The position numbers and the translations under genes were made by a program. From assembly GCA_017530275.1 (NCBI GenBank), contig JAFXMP010000278.1, positions 1-9,110 on the forward strand: 9,110 nt of DNA, given 5' to 3'. Numbering within the stretch: the stretch's first letter is position 1; each line of letters begins with the position of its first letter. Shown here piece by piece: positions 1-5,149 of the stretch. Source of the stretch: Clostridia bacterium (lineage in GTDB: Bacteria; Bacillota_A; Clostridia; Christensenellales; Aristaeellaceae). The notes beneath the pieces are model-generated. The model was given only the letters and a program-made list of their open reading frames with translations, did no database searches and had not been told where the DNA came from.

Positions 1-1
1 C

Positions 2-472
2 GATATGGGCCTTGCTTCCAACCACAGCGACATAGGCCATTGGACGAAGCTCCACGGGGAATCCATGGACACCTTCAGGGGCATGGTCATGGGCTGGATG
101 GTTGACGGTGTGGACGTGGAATACATCGACTGTGACGAGGTGAAAAGCATGTATCAGGCGAAAGTAGAGGGTTCTGGCTATCTGAATCTGCGGGCAGGGA
201 AAGGCACTACCTACACTTCCATTGCCCGCGTCAGCGCGGGCGAAACGGTGGACGTGCTGGACGACACGGATGCGGAATGGTGGCGCGTGCAATACGCCGG
301 AATGATCGGCTATGCCATGCGGAAGTATCTCGCCCCCGTCGAAACCGCCCCCGAACCTGAACCGGCAGCGGATGAAGGGAAAACGCTCGTTGACACCATC
401 AAGCTGAAAGAAATCGAAGCGTGCCTGACGGACGCATTGAGCGTTGTCCGGGCGGCGCTGGGAAGGACATGA
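2..472 (+). CDS. SH3-domain cell-wall-binding protein, probable phage endolysin C-terminal part (5'-partial)
   Basis: The reading frame is open from the window edge, so the gene probably begins upstream; the first Met in frame is at base 5 and residues are numbered from it. Residues about 51-111 form a bacterial SH3-type (SH3_3-like) domain, with the typical YLNLRAGKGTTY start, a VSAGETVDVLDD core, EWWRVQY and the closing GYAMRKYL. Such domains bind peptidoglycan and are often the C-terminal targeting module of phage lysins. A Pro/Glu-rich linker (112-124) leads to a short helical tail. I do not recognise residues 1-50, which contain no visible NlpC/P60, amidase or GH25 motif, so the enzymatic activity is inferred only from position: the gene is followed by XhlA-like and holin genes. 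Its TGA overlaps an ATG of the next gene's frame. Confidence 0.75.
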   Translation, partial: DMGLASNHSDIGHWTKLHGESMDTFRGMVMGWMVDGVDVEYIDCDEVKSMYQAKVEGSGYLNLRAGKGTTYTSIARVSAGETVDVLDDTDAEWWRVQYAGMIGYAMRKYLAPVETAPEPEPAADEGKTLVDTIKLKEIEACLTDALSVVRAALGRT

Positions 473-477
473 TTCCG

Positions 478-936
478 ATGAACAAAGATAAATTCCTTGA
501 CAGGTTCGCCGTTTTTTGGTCGGCTCTCCTGCTGATTGCCGTACTGCTGCTGCTGATTTACGTGATCACCCTGCCCGCCGTTGCAGGCGCGGAAGAATGC
601 CCGGAAGAAGAATGGCCCCAGGGGCGGTATACGCTGATCACCCTGCCGGAAATCGAGGAAAGCGAATGGCCCGCCGAGCTGTTTGTGGCCCACATCATAC
701 GGGTGGAGCTGGATTGGGAGGCGGTGACGGCGGATCACTACCTGCGTGTATATCTCAACCTGCCATGCTCCGGCAATCAGGTGTACGACGTGCTGCTGAC
801 AGACGGGCAGGTATGGGTGCACGCGGACATAGTGCAGCTTGGGTACAGCACCTTGCGCCTCACCTTCGACGCGGAAATGCTGCGGCAGATGCGGGAAGAA
901 ACCTGGAAGTATCTGGCCGTTGTCGCCATCGTGTAA
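478..936 (+). CDS. Secreted or membrane-anchored hypothetical phage protein
   Basis: I do not recognise this 152-residue protein. It opens with a short basic stretch, then a strongly hydrophobic segment at about residues 11-32 rich in Leu, Ile and Val, then AVAGA just before an acidic run (EECPEEE). This fits a signal peptide with possible signal peptidase I cleavage after Ala38, or a membrane anchor. The mature part has many Trp, Leu and acidic residues and looks like a small beta-rich exported domain. GGAAGG at 461-466 is the only ribosome-binding site. It is 11 bases from the ATG at 478 and only 2 from the ATG at 469, which overlaps the previous stop as ATGA. I prefer 478, although 469 with translational coupling is possible. 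It lies between the lysin-like and XhlA-like genes, so a role in lysis or envelope interaction is plausible but not shown. Confidence 0.7.
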   Translation: MNKDKFLDRFAVFWSALLLIAVLLLLIYVITLPAVAGAEECPEEEWPQGRYTLITLPEIEESEWPAELFVAHIIRVELDWEAVTADHYLRVYLNLPCSGNQVYDVLLTDGQVWVHADIVQLGYSTLRLTFDAEMLRQMREETWKYLAVVAIV

Positions 937-950
937 GGGAGGTGAATCCA

Positions 951-1286
951 ATGAATGAGGATCAGTACGCAGACCTGCGCGCCCAGCTTGCCGCCAATGA
1001 GATTGAGCACAAGGAGATCAAACGGCGGCTGGATAACCACGCGGAAGCGCTCAAAAAACAAAGCGAAATTCTGGTGCTGTTGGAAAGACAGTCGAACGCC
1101 ATAGAGCGTATGGGCCGTTCCCTGGATCGTGTGGAAAACACGGTGGAGAGTGTGGACGCCCGGGTAGCTACCCTGGAAAAAGAACCAGGCGAAAAGTGGA
1201 AAAAAACCACCTGGGAAGTGCTGAAATATCTGGTGCTGGCCGTGCTGGGCTGGGCCGCTGGACGGTTCATCAATGGCACGCCGTAA
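951..1286 (+). CDS. XhlA-like coiled-coil membrane protein (lysis module)
   Basis: This is a 111-residue protein with the layout of the phage hemolysin XhlA family. A long charged helical region (about 5-77) has heptad-like hydrophobic spacing and is predicted coiled coil; a single hydrophobic segment follows near the C terminus (about 88-105, WEVLKYLVLAVLGWAAG). In Bacillus phage PBSX the XhlA protein associates with the membrane and works with the holin in host lysis. The start is set by an excellent ribosome-binding site, AAGGGAGGTGA at 935-945, six bases before the ATG. The family assignment rests on topology, size and its place next to a holin gene rather than on a signature motif, so it could be another small phage membrane protein. 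Confidence 0.75.
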   Translation: MNEDQYADLRAQLAANEIEHKEIKRRLDNHAEALKKQSEILVLLERQSNAIERMGRSLDRVENTVESVDARVATLEKEPGEKWKKTTWEVLKYLVLAVLGWAAGRFINGTP

Positions 1287-1295
1287 GGCAAAAGA

Positions 1296-1384
1296 AGAAT
1301 GCAGAACGTAGAATGTAGAATGTAGAATGCATAAATGTGTAATCATTCTCCGCATTCCGCGTTCTGCGTTCTACATTCTACATT
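1296..1384. repeat. Inverted array of 7-bp repeats (AGAAYGY) forming a long imperfect hairpin
   Basis: Positions 1296-1330 are five consecutive heptamers: AGAATGC, AGAACGT, AGAATGT, AGAATGT, AGAATGC. After a 14-base AT-rich loop (1331-1344), positions 1345-1384 carry about five further units on the opposite strand, so the two arms can pair imperfectly. The array fills the gap between the XhlA-like and holin genes without interrupting either. It could attenuate readthrough, protect mRNA ends or be a small mobile or expanding repeat. It lacks a clean T-tract, so I do not call it a terminator. Confidence 0.8.
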
Positions 1385-1405
1385 AAAATGAAGGGAGAAA
1401 TCAAC

Positions 1406-1858
1406 ATGAAGATTGACTTGACCCCCATTCTACAGGCAATCATTGCCCTGCTGGCGACGATCATCACCTGGAAGGTGATCCCCTGGATCAACGCCCGCAC
1501 CACCAAGGAACAGAAAACCAACCTGCGGGCGGTGCTGAACGTGCTGGTCTGCGCGGCGGAACAGCTTTACGGAGCCGGTAAAGGTGAAGAAAAGCTGGAA
1601 TACGTGATCAAAAAGCTGGACGATATGGGCTTCAAGGTGGACCGGAGCGAAATTGAATCGGCTGTTTACAAGGCTTTTAACAGCGTTCCGCTGATCAGCG
1701 ACGCATACGATGCGAATATTGAAAACTGGACGCTGGAACAGCTTCAATCCTTCTGTGAGCTGAATTTCATCCCGACTGATAACTGCGTAACGCGGGAGGA
1801 TTACATGGACGCCATCGAGCGCGGCGGGAGAACGGCAGACCAACCGCCTGACGATTGA
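1406..1858 (+). CDS. Phage holin, LL-H family, with C-terminal extension
   Basis: This 150-residue protein matches the LL-H holin pattern. One N-terminal transmembrane helix (about 6-28, ending in TWKVIPWI) is followed by a conserved cytoplasmic helical domain containing LRAVLNVLVCAAEQLYG and EKLEYVIKKLDDMGFKVDRS. Holins of this family form membrane lesions that let the endolysin reach the wall. Residues about 107-138 (WTLEQLQSFCELNFIP and on to YMDAIERG) go beyond the usual domain and resemble a SAP/HeH-like helix-loop-helix, an inference from pattern only. ATG 1406 is chosen over the in-frame ATG at 1388 because AAGGGAG at 1391-1397 gives a proper ribosome-binding site 8 bases before it. 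The terminator at 1925 ends this transcript. Confidence 0.88.
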   Translation: MKIDLTPILQAIIALLATIITWKVIPWINARTTKEQKTNLRAVLNVLVCAAEQLYGAGKGEEKLEYVIKKLDDMGFKVDRSEIESAVYKAFNSVPLISDAYDANIENWTLEQLQSFCELNFIPTDNCVTREDYMDAIERGGRTADQPPDD

Positions 1859-1924
1859 CGGCATGGCTGAATCCAACCGTGCCACGGCCCATAAGATGCC
1901 CAATAAAGACGCATAATCAACCCG

Positions 1925-1970
1925 CCCGCCGCGCCTGGATGCAGGAAATGCGCGGCGGGCTTTTCTTTTT
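1925..1970 (+). terminator. Rho-independent terminator of the lysis module
   Basis: A perfect 10-bp GC stem, CCCGCCGCGC (1925-1934) with GCGCGGCGGG (1950-1959), encloses a 15-base loop and is followed by CTTTTCTTTTT (1960-1970). It lies 66 bases after the holin stop and before the integrase gene, separating lysis from integration genes. Confidence 0.93.
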
Positions 1971-1976
1971 CGCCTG

Positions 1977-1982
1977 TATAAT
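1977..1982 (+). promoter_or_regulatory. Candidate -10 box for the recombinase operon
   Basis: A perfect TATAAT lies 23 bases before the recombinase ATG and directly after the upstream terminator, where a new promoter is expected. No convincing -35 box is visible, because the matching position falls in the GC-rich terminator stem. The promoter is therefore weak, activator-dependent or fortuitous. Confidence 0.35.
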
Positions 1983-2005
1983 TGTCATATTTTCGGGGGT
2001 GTAAA

Positions 2006-2617
2006 ATGAAAACCGTACAGCCCATTCGAGATTTGGACACGCTGCAAAAATGTTATGAAATCGCCCGAGAACACGATCAAAAAAAGCTGAAAGGAGAAGT
2101 AAGCTGGGAATTGATTCTTCTGGTAGGATTCAATACGTCCCTGCGGGTGAGCGATTTCCGGCGCTTCCGTGTATCTGATTTGCGCGGGAAGGACTATGCA
2201 CAGATACAGGCAAAGAAAACCGGGAAGGAAGCGCGCATTTTAATCAATCCTGGGGCGCGGCGGGAGATCAACCGCCTGCTGACGGGGCGGCGGGGGGATG
2301 AATACATTTTTCAATCCCGCCAGGAGGACACGGCCACCCATAAAGCCCGGCCCATTACGCGGCAGCGCGTATATCAAATCATGAACATCATAGCGAAAAA
2401 GGCGGGCATTGAAGAAAGGATCGGGTGCCATACCCTGCGGAAAACCTTCGGCTATCACTATTACAAAATGACCGGCGACGTGGTTTCCTTGCAGCGGATT
2501 CTTTGCCACAGCTACCAAAGGGAGACGCTGGTGTACATCGGCGTCGTCCAGGAGAACATAGACGAAAGCCTGATGAAGCTGAACATGTTGACAGGGAGGA
2601 AGCGGCGTGAAGCATAA
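2006..2617 (+). CDS. Short tyrosine recombinase/integrase (catalytic domain only)
   Basis: This 203-residue protein has all the tyrosine-recombinase active-site positions: Arg47 in SLRVSD, Lys71 (or 74) in AKKTGK, His142-x-x-Arg145 in CHTLRKTFG, His168 in LCHSY and the nucleophile Tyr177 in TLVYIGV. These enzymes cut and rejoin DNA through a 3'-phosphotyrosine link. The usual N-terminal core-binding (SAM-like) domain is missing, leaving a compact enzyme about the size of the FimB/FimE inversion recombinases. Full phage integrases are usually 300-400 residues. ATG 2006 is preferred over the upstream TTG because GGGGGTG lies 5-6 bases before it. The last 11 bases overlap the next gene. It could integrate the element, resolve multimers or invert a segment; no att or inverted target pair could be identified. 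Confidence 0.9.
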   Translation: MKTVQPIRDLDTLQKCYEIAREHDQKKLKGEVSWELILLVGFNTSLRVSDFRRFRVSDLRGKDYAQIQAKKTGKEARILINPGARREINRLLTGRRGDEYIFQSRQEDTATHKARPITRQRVYQIMNIIAKKAGIEERIGCHTLRKTFGYHYYKMTGDVVSLQRILCHSYQRETLVYIGVVQENIDESLMKLNMLTGRKRREA

Positions 2618-2798
2618 ATTGGTGTTTATGCCGGTAAAAGAGAAACCGGAAGTAAACAGGCCGTGCGTCATTTATGCGCTTACCGACGGCGGCCATGTTG
2701 CCATGTACAAGGGGAAATGGGACGGCAGCGCATGGATTACCAGGAAGCAAAAGAACACGATCCCGGACGCCTGCGTGGTCGGCTGGATGTATGATTGA
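2607..2798 (+). CDS. Small hypothetical protein, DUF551-like
   Basis: This 63-residue protein starts at GTG 2607 inside the end of the recombinase gene, with AGGGAGGA at 2593-2600 as ribosome-binding site. It has an expected beta-rich pattern: a strand with VIYALTDGGHVAMYK, a GKWDGSAWIT turn and a hydrophobic end VVGWMYD. This resembles the DUF551-type phage proteins that end in a 'thWmp'-like motif, but the similarity is weak and is only my reading. The biochemical role of such proteins is unknown. The overlap with the recombinase and the 9-base gap to the methyltransferase show one operon. Confidence 0.72.
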   Translation: MKHKLVFMPVKEKPEVNRPCVIYALTDGGHVAMYKGKWDGSAWITRKQKNTIPDACVVGWMYD

Positions 2799-2807
2799 GG
2801 TGGGCAG

Positions 2808-3578
2808 ATGAAATATAAAACCATATATGCAGACCCGCCCTGGATGGAACGCGGCGGCGGCAAAATTCAACGCGGCGCGGATCGTCACTATCCGCTTATG
2901 AAAACGCGGGATATTATGGCCCTTCCCGTGCGCGACCTGATCCACCCTGAAGGGTGCCATTTATACCTATGGACAACAAATAATTTTCTTCCGGACGCGC
3001 TGAAAGTGCTGGAAGCCTGGGGCTTTGAATACGTCACCCTGATAACCTGGATGAAGGATCGGCAAGGGCTGGGCCAGTATTACCGGGGCATGACGGAGCA
3101 TTGCATCTTCGCCAGGACGAAAAAGAAACTGCCCTACCGGCTGGAGGATGGAAAGCGGCAGCAGGGCGTGACAGGATTCTATGAGGCAAAACGTCAGCAC
3201 AGCGAAAAGCCGGAAACCATGCGCCAGATGATCGAGCGTGTAAGCTATGCCCCGCGCATAGAATTATTTGCCCGCGATCAACATCCTGGGTGGGACGTGT
3301 GGGGAAACGAAGTGGACGGCATATCGTTCGGGGGGGGTATTGCAATCCTGATTAAACCGCAAGCGCTTGCGGATTGGGGCGGCAATGGCCGCCCTTCTTT
3401 TTTTGTACGCCCCGCGCTTTGTCCTTCGGAAAGCGCGGGTTTCGGGCGGCGATTACTAATCGCTTCGCCCTTAGCCTCGTTTCACTCGGCGCTATTTGCG
3501 CGCGCGAATAATCTACCGGCGGAAATGGGCTTTTTCCAGAGGGCGGGGCGGCTTAGTTGTCATATTATGGCGCGGTAA
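2808..3578 (+). CDS. MT-A70 family N6-adenine DNA methyltransferase, with doubtful C-terminal read-through
   Basis: The protein begins with the MT-A70 catalytic motif YADPPW (Asp9-Pro-Pro-Trp12), then HYPLMKTRDI, LYLWTTNNF, LITWMKDR, EHCIFART and the family's closing block (HSEKPETMRQMIERV, ELFAR, GWDVWGNEVDG, ending near residue 171). Phage members methylate adenine N6 in DNA, often as protection against host restriction. The start follows GAGGTGGGCAG with good spacing. The oddity is length: the domain is complete by about residue 174, but the frame passes a G8 tract (3330-3337) and continues about 80 codons across a 16-bp palindrome and a clear terminator. With one G fewer the frame would stop after SFGGVLQS (180 residues); with one more, after SFGGGYCNPD (182 residues). 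Both are normal lengths, so the extension is probably a frameshift product, a sequencing error or phase-variable. Confidence 0.88.
   Translation: MKYKTIYADPPWMERGGGKIQRGADRHYPLMKTRDIMALPVRDLIHPEGCHLYLWTTNNFLPDALKVLEAWGFEYVTLITWMKDRQGLGQYYRGMTEHCIFARTKKKLPYRLEDGKRQQGVTGFYEAKRQHSEKPETMRQMIERVSYAPRIELFARDQHPGWDVWGNEVDGISFGGGIAILIKPQALADWGGNGRPSFFVRPALCPSESAGFGRRLLIASPLASFHSALFARANNLPAEMGFFQRAGRLSCHIMAR
3357..3372. repeat. 16-bp perfect palindrome
   Basis: CCGCAAGCGCTTGCGG is self-complementary over all 16 bases. It lies 5 bases before the plus-strand terminator stem and inside the suspect methyltransferase extension. It could be a protein-binding dyad or part of the terminator region. Confidence 0.8.
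3377..3404 (+). terminator. Rho-independent terminator of the recombinase-methyltransferase operon
   Basis: A perfect 7-bp stem GGGCGGC (3377-3383) with GCCGCCC (3388-3394) has a tetraloop AATG and is followed by TTCTTTTTTT (3395-3404). Its location inside the annotated methyltransferase frame argues that the true methyltransferase stop lies upstream, near 3350. Confidence 0.9.
3411..3470. other. Two adjacent strong hairpins
   Basis: Hairpin one pairs CCCGCGCTTT (3411-3420) with AAAGCGCGGG (3430-3439) over a 9-base loop. Hairpin two pairs GGGCG (3444-3448) with CGCCC (3466-3470) and GCGATT (3449-3454) with AATCGC (3458-3463). Neither has a good T-tract. They could be backup terminators, a small structured RNA or DNA-level signals. 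Confidence 0.65.
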
Positions 3579-3694
3579 AACACAGCCCCAAAAACCGTAC
3601 CAAAAACAGGCGCATAAAGTGGAAGCGATTTTTTCAAAAGTCGTTTAACACAACCCCCCATTATGAAAAAGAGAAGGGCGGGCGAAATAGCACG
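3471..3694. other. Non-coding convergence zone
   Basis: Apart from the suspect tail of the methyltransferase frame (to 3578), I see no gene here. The stretch is a GCGCGCG-rich segment near 3498, then A-rich sequence from about 3580 with several AAAAA runs. It separates two operons transcribed toward each other. No RNA gene or promoter was identified. Confidence 0.5.
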
Positions 3695-3729
3695 AAAAAA
3701 GCAACCATTTCCTTTTCGGAAACAGTTGC
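3695..3729 (-). terminator. Rho-independent terminator ending the minus-strand arm
   Basis: Read on the minus strand, GCAACTGTTTCC and GGAAATGGTTGC can pair as a continuous 12-bp stem (two central G-U pairs) around the loop GAAAA, followed by TTTTTT (3700-3695). It begins 19 bases after the stop codon of the ribbon-helix-helix gene. Confidence 0.9.
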
Positions 3730-3748
3730 ATGAAATGGTTTCGGGCCG

Positions 3749-3955
3749 CTATGGTGCTTCCTTGGCTTTCTTCTCCCGCCCGGCCTGGGCGGCGATATAA
3801 TCCCGGACAAGCTGCTTGATGAAGCCCTGGAAGCTGGGCTGTTCATCCAGCACGGCGATAATATCCGCATCGGTTTTCATGTTCAGCTTCATGCCGTAAT
3901 GCCGGGATTTCTCTTTGTCATAGCGCATTTGGGTAATGGATCGCTGCGTCGGCAT
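3749..3955 (-). CDS. Ribbon-helix-helix (CopG/Arc-like) DNA-binding protein, candidate repressor
   Basis: The 68-residue protein has the ribbon-helix-helix layout. A basic N terminus leads to a short beta strand at about 20-26 (HYGMKLN), then helix A at about 28-39 (KTDADIIAVLDEQ) and helix B at about 42-57 (FQGFIKQLVRDYIAAQ), with a lysine-rich tail. Such proteins are obligate dimers that insert a two-stranded sheet into the major groove and often autoregulate. The start at 3955 rather than an upstream ATG is set by AAGGGGG about 8 bases before it. It is the last gene of the minus-strand arm, has its own promoter with a GGTTGAACC site (3991-3999), and is followed by a strong terminator. A regulator of the three operator-bearing promoters is the natural inference, but the DNA target is not shown. 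Confidence 0.85.
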   Translation of the reverse strand: MPTQRSITQMRYDKEKSRHYGMKLNMKTDADIIAVLDEQPSFQGFIKQLVRDYIAAQAGREKKAKEAP

Positions 3956-3979
3956 GGTGTTGGCCCCCTTTCTGCGCTT

Positions 3980-4009
3980 ATTATACATTAGGTTCAACCG
4001 TCCTGTCAA
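3980..4009 (-). promoter_or_regulatory. Promoter P1 with a single GGTTGAACC operator, upstream of the ribbon-helix-helix gene
   Basis: On the minus strand, TTGACA (4009-4004) and TATAAT (3985-3980) are both perfect, with an 18-bp spacer. The spacer contains CGGTTGAACCTA (4000-3989), the 12-mer also found in P2 and P3. The promoter lies within the last codons of the upstream gene: the operator encodes its Val-Glu-Pro and the -10 contains its TAA stop. Transcription would start about 20 bases before the ribbon-helix-helix ATG. There is no second operator and no AT-rich UP-like tract, unlike the other two promoters. Confidence 0.85.
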
Positions 4010-4550
4010 ACTCCTCTGCCGGAATGATCCCGGAAGGATGCCTGCGGTCATAATATGGCTGCCCCAGCCAGAAGGAATAGATGGGCCTGTACACTTCCCC
4101 TTCCAGATTTATGGGCAAACCAAAGGCGTAATCGTTTTCCCCCTTGAAAAGCACATAGAGGAAAAACATTCCTTCCACGGTGGACGCTTCTTCATAATTC
4201 AGCGTGCGATCCAGTTGATCCACGCGGTAGTGTATTTCTGCGCTGTCCTTATCGACACGGCGGAGATCGAGAGGGGTGCCAATAGCCAACTGTTCCGCGT
4301 GTTCCATCGTCTTTACAGCTTCCGAAAGCGCTTTGTCCAGCTTTTCCGCATCTTCTTCGGTGGCATATTCCAGGAATCCGCCGCCAAATATTGCATCCGT
4401 GCAATACTGATTCTGTGCCTTTAGAATGACGTGTAAGAACGTGCATCCCGGAAAGGATTCGCTGGCTTCCGTTTTCACTTCAATAAGCCCGTATTCCTTA
4501 TATGGCATAGCGCCCTTGTTGGCGCGCTCCCTTATCTGCTGCAATGTCAT
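3981..4550 (-). CDS. Hypothetical protein, unknown function (189 aa)
   Basis: I do not recognise a family. The protein looks soluble, acidic and of mixed alpha/beta type. Visible features are a strand-like segment TFLHVILKAQN near residues 37-47, a Gly-rich YCTDAIFGGGFLEY at about 49-62, a helical acidic region (about 64-90, EEDAEKLDKALSEAVK), and hydrophobic strands MFFLYVLFKG and YAFGLPINLEG in the second half. There is no signal peptide or membrane helix. AAAGGGG lies just before ATG 4550. The gene follows the 99-bp repeat copy 1, and its 3' end doubles as the promoter of the ribbon-helix-helix gene, which constrains its last codons. Its position directly before a small DNA-binding regulator is like that of many phage accessory genes. 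Confidence 0.82.
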   Translation of the reverse strand: MTLQQIRERANKGAMPYKEYGLIEVKTEASESFPGCTFLHVILKAQNQYCTDAIFGGGFLEYATEEDAEKLDKALSEAVKTMEHAEQLAIGTPLDLRRVDKDSAEIHYRVDQLDRTLNYEEASTVEGMFFLYVLFKGENDYAFGLPINLEGEVYRPIYSFWLGQPYYDRRHPSGIIPAEEFDRTVEPNV

Positions 4551-4580
4551 ATCTTGCCCCTTTCTGCCCGCACCCGCAGG

Positions 4581-4679
4581 CTCAATCTGCGCAAGTCCGC
4601 TTCATGCGGACATTGCTTGTTTCGCCCGATCTCACCCCGGACAGTGCATCCGCCACCGGCGGCTGTCCGGGGTTCGTCC
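4581..4679. repeat. 99-bp dispersed repeat, copy 1 (two hairpins)
   Basis: This segment is 94/99 identical to 6295-6393. It contains two hairpins: GTCCGC-TTCAT-GCGGAC (4595-4611), and a larger one in which CCCCGGACAG (4635-4644) pairs with CTGTCCGGGG (4663-4672) around an inner stem CCGCC/GGCGG. On the minus strand it begins 20 bases after the stop of one gene and ends 30 bases before the ATG of the next. An isolated strong ribosome-binding-like sequence (AGAAAGGAGCC) lies between the preceding stop and the repeat with no evident start codon after it. Confidence 0.92.
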
Positions 4680-4699
4680 CGCGGGCTGGCTCCTTTCTG

Positions 4700-5137
4700 T
4701 TATCGCGCGAGGAAGTAACTGCACCATGAATCCATAAGGGCGTCGTAATAGGTGTATTGGCTTTCGACGGATTTTCCCAGGTGAACGATGATGCTGTTGC
4801 AATGGCAACATAGTTTTTCATCGGCCAGCGCTTTTTTCAGGCACGCCCACAGCTTATAGTAGAGTGCTTGGCCGCGCTGCTTTTCTTCGCTGTCAACCAC
4901 GACAACGGAATAATTACCGCCGTCCTTCCCGGCGCAGTTCAGAAAATCGTCCTGGATGTTGTTCCGCTTGATATGGCGGTACAGGTTTATCAGCATGACC
5001 ATATCCCCGGCGGAAATCTCCGCCGGGGCGCTGCTGGGCTGATTGGTGCTTTCGATCTGCACGGGGCCGTTATCCTCTGTCTGCGTCATGGAGAGGGTGC
5101 CGCCGTTATTGACGGCGAATGTGAAAATCCGTTTCAT
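4700..5137 (-). CDS. Hypothetical protein, unknown function (145 aa)
   Basis: No family is recognised. The N-terminal part (MKRIFTFAVNNGGTLSM) is strand-like; a Ser/Pro/Thr-rich linker follows (about 25-42); then a helical or mixed domain with GDMVMLINLYRHIKRNNIQ, a strand YSVVVVDSEEK and an Ala/Leu-rich helix. A cluster CCHC appears within EKLCCHCNSIIVHLG (about 107-121) and could bind metal or form disulfides, but it is too short to call a zinc finger. There is no membrane segment. AAGGAGG lies 7 bases before ATG 5137. It begins 12 bases after the upstream gene, so the two are co-transcribed. The reading frame stays open for 50 codons after its TAA, through the 99-bp repeat. Confidence 0.82.
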   Translation of the reverse strand: MKRIFTFAVNNGGTLSMTQTEDNGPVQIESTNQPSSAPAEISAGDMVMLINLYRHIKRNNIQDDFLNCAGKDGGNYSVVVVDSEEKQRGQALYYKLWACLKKALADEKLCCHCNSIIVHLGKSVESQYTYYDALMDSWCSYFLAR

Positions 5138-5149
5138 GGAAGCGCCTCC

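Noticed and set aside
310..951. Long minus-strand frame opposite the lysin-like and signal-peptide genes
   Set aside because: It is antisense to genes with recognisable SH3 and signal-peptide features, and its Gln/His/Pro-rich composition is typical of a shadow frame.
1863..1916. Short plus-strand ORF MAESNRATAHKMPNKDA after the holin
   Set aside because: It has no ribosome-binding site, encodes only 17 residues, and sits between a stop codon and a terminator.
4669..4685. GGGGTTCGTCCCG resembles a tRNA T-arm
   Set aside because: No acceptor, D or anticodon arms fit around it, and the sequence is explained by the large hairpin of the 99-bp repeat.
4426..4737. Plus-strand frame through repeat 1, with a similar plus-strand peptide through repeat 2
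   Set aside because: Both copies read a similar peptide with third-position changes, but there is no ribosome-binding site or promoter and the flanks are antisense to well-supported minus-strand genes. Repeat similarity alone explains it.
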